Origin: Marinobacter salinisoli
GTDB lineage: Bacteria; Pseudomonadota; Gammaproteobacteria; Pseudomonadales; Oleiphilaceae
NCBI RefSeq assembly: GCF_017301335.1
Contig: NZ_CP071247.1
Span: 2,976,001 to 3,040,000 of the forward strand
Length of the DNA stretch: 64,000 nucleotides
Direction of reading: 5' to 3'
Part shown: positions 59,584-64,000 of the stretch, in pieces
Position numbering within the stretch: the stretch's first letter is position 1
Layout of the letters: each line of letters starts with the position of its first letter
Program-made: the position numbers and the translations under genes
The notes under the pieces: generated by a model
The model's input: only the letters and a program-made list of their open reading frames with translations
The model's database searches: none
What the model was told of the DNA's origin: nothing

Positions 59584-60140
59584 TACGCCTCCCCCACTAT
59601 CGCCTCGTAGCGCGGCAGGCGGCTGGCGATGTCATCTCCGGTGAAGTCTGCGACCCAGCCTTCCGGATTACTGAACAGCCGGATGCAGGTAAACCTCGGC
59701 TCCGGCCCCATATCGAACCAGTGCCGGGTGCCATCCGGCACGCTGATCAGGTCATTCTTTTCACACATCAACGACAACACTTGGTCGCCGAAATGCAGGT
59801 AAAAAAGACCCTGACCGCGCACAAAGAAGCGAACCTCGTCTTCGCTGTGGGTATGCTCGTCCAGAAACTTTCTTCGAAACGCCTCTTTTTGCGGGTTATC
59901 CGGGTTCAGGCTGACCACATCGGCGGTCTGGAAACCACACTCGGCCTTCAGCGACTCGACCTCGTCGTGGTAGGCCGCCAAAATCGCTTCCTGCGATGCG
60001 TCATCGGGCAGGTCTTTGGTGGGCCACTGCTCGAAACGAACCCCCTGCTCCGCCAGCAACTCTCGAATCTCTGCGGTGTCCTGCGTGACCTGACGGGCCA
60101 CCCCGGGCTGACTCTGATCAAAGATACTCAAGGTGGTCAT
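59583..60140 (-). CDS. mtnD: acireductone dioxygenase
   Basis: Oxidises acireductone; the Fe2+ form gives the keto-acid precursor of methionine. The 185-residue cupin has HTHSEDEVRFFVRGQGLFYL with the His-x-His and Glu ligands, and the fourth His is in TRHWFDMGPEP. Length is typical. It is coupled to mtnB (ATGA) and to mtnC (TAATG), so the three salvage proteins are made from one message. Confidence 0.96.
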   Translation of the reverse strand: MTTLSIFDQSQPGVARQVTQDTAEIRELLAEQGVRFEQWPTKDLPDDASQEAILAAYHDEVESLKAECGFQTADVVSLNPDNPQKEAFRRKFLDEHTHSEDEVRFFVRGQGLFYLHFGDQVLSLMCEKNDLISVPDGTRHWFDMGPEPRFTCIRLFSNPEGWVADFTGDDIASRLPRYEAIVGEA

Positions 60141-60763
60141 GGTCGAACCCTCATGGCTTCCAGTTCACACTCAAACAAAAATTCAAACGCTTCCACGTGG
60201 CGCAGGCAATCTTCCATGGTTTCGCCCCAGGTATAGAGCCCATGGCCACGAATCAGGTATCCGGGCTGACCTTGATGGGATGCAAACCACTGCTTGGTTT
60301 TTTGAGCCAGCCCGTTGATGTCCTGCGTGTTATTGAATACCGGAATGGTCAGGGTCGCGTCGTGGGTTTCAACACCGGAAAACGCTTTTTGCAGCTCATA
60401 GCCTTCAAGGATCAGCGACTGTCCGGCAGACAGAAGCCGGCTCAGAACCGTGGCTTTTACCGAATGGGTGTGCAGAACCGCCCCGACCTCCGGGAACAGT
60501 TCATAAAGCACAGTGTGCAACGGTGTCTCTGCGGAAGCCCGGCAGTCACTCTGAACCGGATGACCCGACAGGTCGACCACCATGACATCGCCCGGATGCA
60601 ACTTGCCCTTGTGGCGGCCCGACACGGTAATTGCAATGTGGTGCTCGTCCAGTCGCGCAGAATAGTTGCTGCTGGTGGCCGGCGACCAGCCTCGCTGGTA
60701 AAGAAAATGGCCGGCCTCAATGATCGAGTCCGCGGCCTTTGCAAATCGGGTTACGTCAAACAC
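60137..60763 (-). CDS. mtnB: methylthioribulose-1-phosphate dehydratase
   Basis: A class II aldolase-fold zinc enzyme that dehydrates methylthioribulose 1-phosphate. The 208-residue product has FLYQRGWSPATSSNYSAR, and the Zn motif HTHSVKATVLSR; LIRGHGLYTWG supplies the third His. The start is GTG 60761-60763 with a strong GGGGGGA in front. mtnA and mtnK/mtnP are not in the window, so only the middle of the pathway is encoded here. Confidence 0.95.
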   Translation of the reverse strand: MFDVTRFAKAADSIIEAGHFLYQRGWSPATSSNYSARLDEHHIAITVSGRHKGKLHPGDVMVVDLSGHPVQSDCRASAETPLHTVLYELFPEVGAVLHTHSVKATVLSRLLSAGQSLILEGYELQKAFSGVETHDATLTIPVFNNTQDINGLAQKTKQWFASHQGQPGYLIRGHGLYTWGETMEDCLRHVEAFEFLFECELEAMRVRP

Positions 60764-60810
60764 GGTATCCCCCCTGGAATCAGGCGCGCCAAAGGGCGCA
60801 GAATCCGGAC

Positions 60811-60838
60811 ATTATAGGGTTGGCGGGGTTTGCCGCAA
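60811..60838 (-). promoter_or_regulatory. candidate promoter of mtnBDC
   Basis: On the minus strand a perfect TATAAT (complement of 60811-60816) overlaps the stop codon of xdhC, with TTGCGG (complement of 60833-60838) 16 bases upstream. The mtn genes would therefore have their own promoter with a leader of about 40 bases, including a short GCGCC/GGCGC hairpin. Confidence 0.5.
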
Positions 60839-61807
60839 CCTGTGCCGCTCGGCAATCAGATCGGCGACAATAGAAATCGCAATTTCAGCCGGTGTCTTGC
60901 TGGGAATGCAAACACCAATGGGTGCCTTCAATCGCGCCAGAGCGACCTCGTCCAGCCCAAGCGACGCCAATCGCTCGCGCCGCCCAGCGGAGGTTTTCTG
61001 CGAGCCCATGGCACCAACGTAGAATGCGTCCGACCCCAGCGCCGCCAGCAGGCCCATATCGTCAATCCGGGGATCGTGGGCAAGAGCCAGAACACCAGCC
61101 CAGCGATCGCTGAACTGCTCGGTGATCAGATCGTCCGGCAAACGGCGAACCAATGGGATTCGGGCATGGCTCCAGCCTTCGGCAAAGGCGTCTCTGGGTT
61201 CGCACAGGGTAATGGCAAAATCCGCCGCAGTGGCAAACTCCGCGACATAGCGAGCCACTTCGCCAGCCCCGATCAGCAACAGCCGACATTCCGGTTGCAA
61301 CAGGTGTTGTAGCTGTTGCCCGTCAAAGGTGATCTGGGCCTCCTGCTCGGCAGTCACAGGCAAAAGCTCGGCTGTGCCAGCCAACGCAACCCGCCGCAAA
61401 ACAGGCCGGCGCTGTTCCAGGGCTTCTGCCAGTGCGAGCGCATGCTGCGTCGCTTCCTGCCCTTTGAGCGGCTCAATCAGTAACCGGATTCGCCCGCCAC
61501 AGGGGAGCTGAAACTGGTTCCGATCGCCCTCGGTGATGCCGTAGGTCACCAGTTCCGATTCCGTTAATCCGTCTTCGGCCGCGCGTCTGAGAAGGTCTTC
61601 CTCAAGGCACCCGCCGGAGACGGACCCGCTCCATTGCCCGGATTCACTGATGGCCAACCAGGAGCCGACCGGACGCGGCGACGAGCCCCAGGTTTCGACG
61701 ATGGTGCACAGCCACACGCCCTGCCCCTGCTCCAGCCAGGCAAGCACATCCCGGATCACCGAGAGCCGGCCGCTCGCGACTGAGCGGGGTTCAGACACCT
61801 CAGACAT
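60812..61807 (-). CDS. XdhC family maturation factor
   Basis: A 331-residue protein with an XdhC/CoxI N-terminal domain (SGSVSGGCLEEDLLRRA, QLPCGGRIRLLIEPL) and a C-terminal Rossmann domain (LLLIGAGEVARYVAEFA, IGVCIPSKTPAEIAISI). XdhC proteins load or sulfurate the molybdenum cofactor of hydroxylases. Its ATG overlaps the 3' end of the molybdenum hydroxylase gene by 8 bases, which strongly suggests that this enzyme is its client. Confidence 0.9.
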   Translation of the reverse strand: MSEVSEPRSVASGRLSVIRDVLAWLEQGQGVWLCTIVETWGSSPRPVGSWLAISESGQWSGSVSGGCLEEDLLRRAAEDGLTESELVTYGITEGDRNQFQLPCGGRIRLLIEPLKGQEATQHALALAEALEQRRPVLRRVALAGTAELLPVTAEQEAQITFDGQQLQHLLQPECRLLLIGAGEVARYVAEFATAADFAITLCEPRDAFAEGWSHARIPLVRRLPDDLITEQFSDRWAGVLALAHDPRIDDMGLLAALGSDAFYVGAMGSQKTSAGRRERLASLGLDEVALARLKAPIGVCIPSKTPAEIAISIVADLIAERHRLRQTPPTL

Positions 61808-64000
61808 CGGCGGTCAGGGGCAGACGACGCTGACGCTGGCCGGTCAGGGCAAACAGCGCATTACCGAGCGCCGGGATCACCGGCGGCACGCCCGGTTCAC
61901 CCACACCGGTGGGATCAGCCTCGCTATCAACAATATCCACCATCACCTCCGGGCGCTCGTACTGACGCATCAGCGGATAATCGTGAAAGTTACTTTGCTG
62001 CACTTCGCCCTGGTTCAGCGTGATTTCGCCGTAAAGGGCTGCCGTGATGCCAAACAGGATTCCACTTTCGATCTGGTCCTTCACGATATCGGGATTCACT
62101 ACCTGGCCGCAGTCGACCGCAGCAGACACCCGATACACCCGAATGCTGCCATTCTCGATACCAGCTTCCACAACCTGCGCAATGTAAGTTCCGAAACTCT
62201 TGAACAGGGCAATACCCCGGGCACGCCCTTCCTGAACCGGCGTGTTCCAGTCCGCCAGCATAGCGGCGCGATCCAGAACGTCCCGATGGCGCGGCTCATT
62301 GGCCAGCAAATCCCGCCGGAACTGGTACGGGTCTTTCCCCGTCTCGTGCGCCAGTTCATCCATAAAGGTTTCAACGGCAAACCCGTTATGTGAATAGCCC
62401 ACCGAACGCCACCAGGTAACAGGCATACCCGGATCGGTATGGGTGTGTCGGATATCAATATGCTCGACGGCGTAAGGGTATTCAACGGCGCCCTCAATCG
62501 CCGACACATCTTTTGGCGTGACCACTCCTTCCAGCATGAGACCGACCGAACCCAGGCTGTCATACATAAACTTGGGTGCCCAGGGGTACTGAGCTGGTGC
62601 GGCGTTGCGCACATACCAGTCAAGAATCTGGGGGCCGACAATCTGATGGTGCCAACCGGTCACCTGACCATCGGAAACCGACGCTTTCAGACGATGGAGC
62701 ATGGCGGGGCGGTACAGGTCATGACGGGTGTCTTCCTCCCGGGACCAGATCAACTTAACCGGCCGGCCGGTTTTGTAGGAGACCTCGGCCGCTTCCTCAA
62801 CAAAATCCTGGGTCAAGCGACGACCAAATCCCCCGCCTAGAAAGGTGGTGTTAATGACCACCTCATCCGGCGCCAGATCGGTTACCCTGGCCACGGCAAT
62901 CTGCGCCAGATCCGGTGCCTGGGTTGGCGCCCAGACCTCAGCGCGATCGCCACGATACCAGGCAGTCGCGTTCATCGGCTCGAGGGTGGCGTGGGCCAGG
63001 TAAGGTTGTTCATACTCCACCTCCAGCACCCGGGAAGCCGCTTCCGCCACGCTTTCGAAATCGCCTTCGCTTCGCTCCGATTCGCCATTATCCTCATCAG
63101 CGGCCTTGCGATAGGAATTGAACACGTCCTCGGTGGACATGGAGAAGGCTTCGGAAAAATCCCATTCAACCGTCAGCGCATTCTGGGCCTTGCGGGCTTT
63201 CCAGTAGCTGTCGGCAACGACGGCCACGCCCCGCCCGATTTCGACCACATCCACAACGCCTGGCATGGCCAGCACGTCTTCACGATTGAACGAGCTGACA
63301 CGGCCACCGTAACGGGGAGAGCGGGTCACCACGCTGTACACCATATCCGGCAGCTCAACGTCGATGCCGTATTCCGCCGAACCGGTGGCTTTGGCCCGGG
63401 CATCCAGACGACCTCTCTGCCTGCCAATGTACTTCCATTCACTCCGAGGCTTCAGAGCGACATCACCACGGATTTCCTCTTTGGCCGCCAACTCCACCAA
63501 CTGGCCATACCCGATGGAATCGGTTCCATTGGGGTGAACCACTGTGCCATCGTGCGCGGAACACTCGTCGGCGTCCACTTGCCACACCCGTGCAGCGGCC
63601 TGCACCATCAGGCTTCGAGCAGACGCTCCGGCGGTTCGCAACGGTTCCCAACTGGTGGCCAGACTGGTACTGCCGCCGGTCAACTGGAGTTTGTACAGGG
63701 GATTTCGATATTCCGGATCGGCCGGCGCAAATCGGGGCGTGATGGCCTCCGGCCGCACCTCCAACTCTTCGGCAATAAGCGTGGTCAGGCCGGTGTAGGT
63801 TCCCTGCCCCATTTCCACCCGGGCCAGGGTGAAATAGATGTGGCCATCAGTGGTCAATTCGAGCCACGCATCCGGAGTCCATTCCCCGGTTTCCGGCTCA
63901 TACCCTCGCTTACCGCTCGCGGCACAACCCGTCAGGCTAAGAGACAGCATCAGCCCACCAGAAGCACCTGCACTGACTTTCAGGAAATCGCGTCGATTCA
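61800..64000 (-). CDS. molybdopterin-dependent oxidoreductase large subunit (IorB-like), 5' end outside window
   Basis: The large subunit of a xanthine-dehydrogenase-family (isoquinoline 1-oxidoreductase beta type) enzyme. The frame stays open to the right edge and begins inside a Tat signal: NRRDFLKVSAGASGGLMLSL, followed by lipobox-like SLTGC. An ATG at 63950 would cut that signal and is not the true start. Two Ald_Xan_dh_C2-type Moco domains are recognisable, with YEQPYLAHATLEPMNATAWY, TFLGGGFGRR and the C-terminal VGEPGVPPVIPALGNA carrying the catalytic Glu. The 2Fe-2S subunit and electron acceptor should lie upstream, outside the window. The substrate cannot be read. Confidence 0.9.
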   Translation of the reverse strand, partial: NRRDFLKVSAGASGGLMLSLSLTGCAASGKRGYEPETGEWTPDAWLELTTDGHIYFTLARVEMGQGTYTGLTTLIAEELEVRPEAITPRFAPADPEYRNPLYKLQLTGGSTSLATSWEPLRTAGASARSLMVQAAARVWQVDADECSAHDGTVVHPNGTDSIGYGQLVELAAKEEIRGDVALKPRSEWKYIGRQRGRLDARAKATGSAEYGIDVELPDMVYSVVTRSPRYGGRVSSFNREDVLAMPGVVDVVEIGRGVAVVADSYWKARKAQNALTVEWDFSEAFSMSTEDVFNSYRKAADEDNGESERSEGDFESVAEAASRVLEVEYEQPYLAHATLEPMNATAWYRGDRAEVWAPTQAPDLAQIAVARVTDLAPDEVVINTTFLGGGFGRRLTQDFVEEAAEVSYKTGRPVKLIWSREEDTRHDLYRPAMLHRLKASVSDGQVTGWHHQIVGPQILDWYVRNAAPAQYPWAPKFMYDSLGSVGLMLEGVVTPKDVSAIEGAVEYPYAVEHIDIRHTHTDPGMPVTWWRSVGYSHNGFAVETFMDELAHETGKDPYQFRRDLLANEPRHRDVLDRAAMLADWNTPVQEGRARGIALFKSFGTYIAQVVEAGIENGSIRVYRVSAAVDCGQVVNPDIVKDQIESGILFGITAALYGEITLNQGEVQQSNFHDYPLMRQYERPEVMVDIVDSEADPTGVGEPGVPPVIPALGNALFALTGQRQRRLPLTADV

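Overview
The window is a stretch of core chromosome from a moderately GC-rich gammaproteobacterium. Gene content and protein sequence most resemble Marinobacter and the pseudomonads; the genus is an inference from gene order and protein character, not a search. Several blocks match arrangements known from Pseudomonas: RDD-lptG-lptF-pepA-holC-valS, MCP-ampE-ampD-DUF1631-nadC, purN-purM-DUF2066-hda, dcd/apbC/metG, rsxABCDGE-nth, ispD-ispF-truD-surE-pcm-nlpD-rpoS and ftsB-eno-kdsA-pyrG-tilS-accA-dnaE. I see no insertion sequence, prophage, CRISPR array, rRNA or tRNA. Genes are packed tightly: no gap exceeds about 215 bases, and many neighbours overlap as ATGA, GTGA or TGATG.

Layout. Bases 1-2370 hold alaS, cut by the left edge. 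From 2.5 to 11.8 kb lie an RDD membrane protein, the LPS exporter permeases lptG/lptF, aminopeptidase pepA, clamp-loader subunit holC, valS, panE and a PduO-type cobalamin adenosyltransferase. From 11.8 to 18.8 kb lie a chemoreceptor with a sigma-28-type promoter, ampE/ampD (peptidoglycan recycling), a DUF1631 protein and nadC. From 18.8 to 25.4 kb a leftward group (DUF2066, PgsA-like enzyme, hda, an orphan ParA ATPase, yqcC) diverges from purM-purN-DUF3108. From 25.4 to 31.4 kb come avtA, a DUF416 gene, dcd, apbC and divergent metG. From 31.4 to 37.6 kb is the Rsx/Rnf electron-transport operon with nth. From 37.6 to 45.7 kb is a leftward series: chalcone-isomerase-like protein, rpoS, nlpD, a DUF368 (PopT-type) transporter, pcm, surE, truD, ispF, ispD, ftsB. 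From 45.9 to 55.8 kb are eno, kdsA, pyrG, tilS, accA and dnaE. From 55.8 to 57.8 kb are a TlpA-like lipoprotein and arsC-wrbA-DUF2069. The right end (57.8-64 kb) has a DUF3080 lipoprotein, methionine-salvage genes mtnC/D/B, an XdhC-type maturation factor and a Tat-exported molybdenum hydroxylase subunit cut by the right edge.

Common themes are envelope assembly (LptFG, AmpDE, NlpD, PopT-like carrier recycling, FtsB, KdsA), translation (three aminoacyl-tRNA synthetases, TilS, TruD), nucleotide and cofactor synthesis, and redox biology (Rsx, WrbA, TlpA-like protein, molybdenum hydroxylase). I found no convincing undescribed multi-gene system. The most useful leads are small: a 10-bp phased repeat in the nadC/DUF1631 intergenic region, a perfect palindrome over a candidate dcd promoter, an orphan ParA in the hda group, PopT coupled to surE-pcm, several stop codons sitting in hairpin loops, and a Tat-plus-lipobox signal on the molybdenum hydroxylase.
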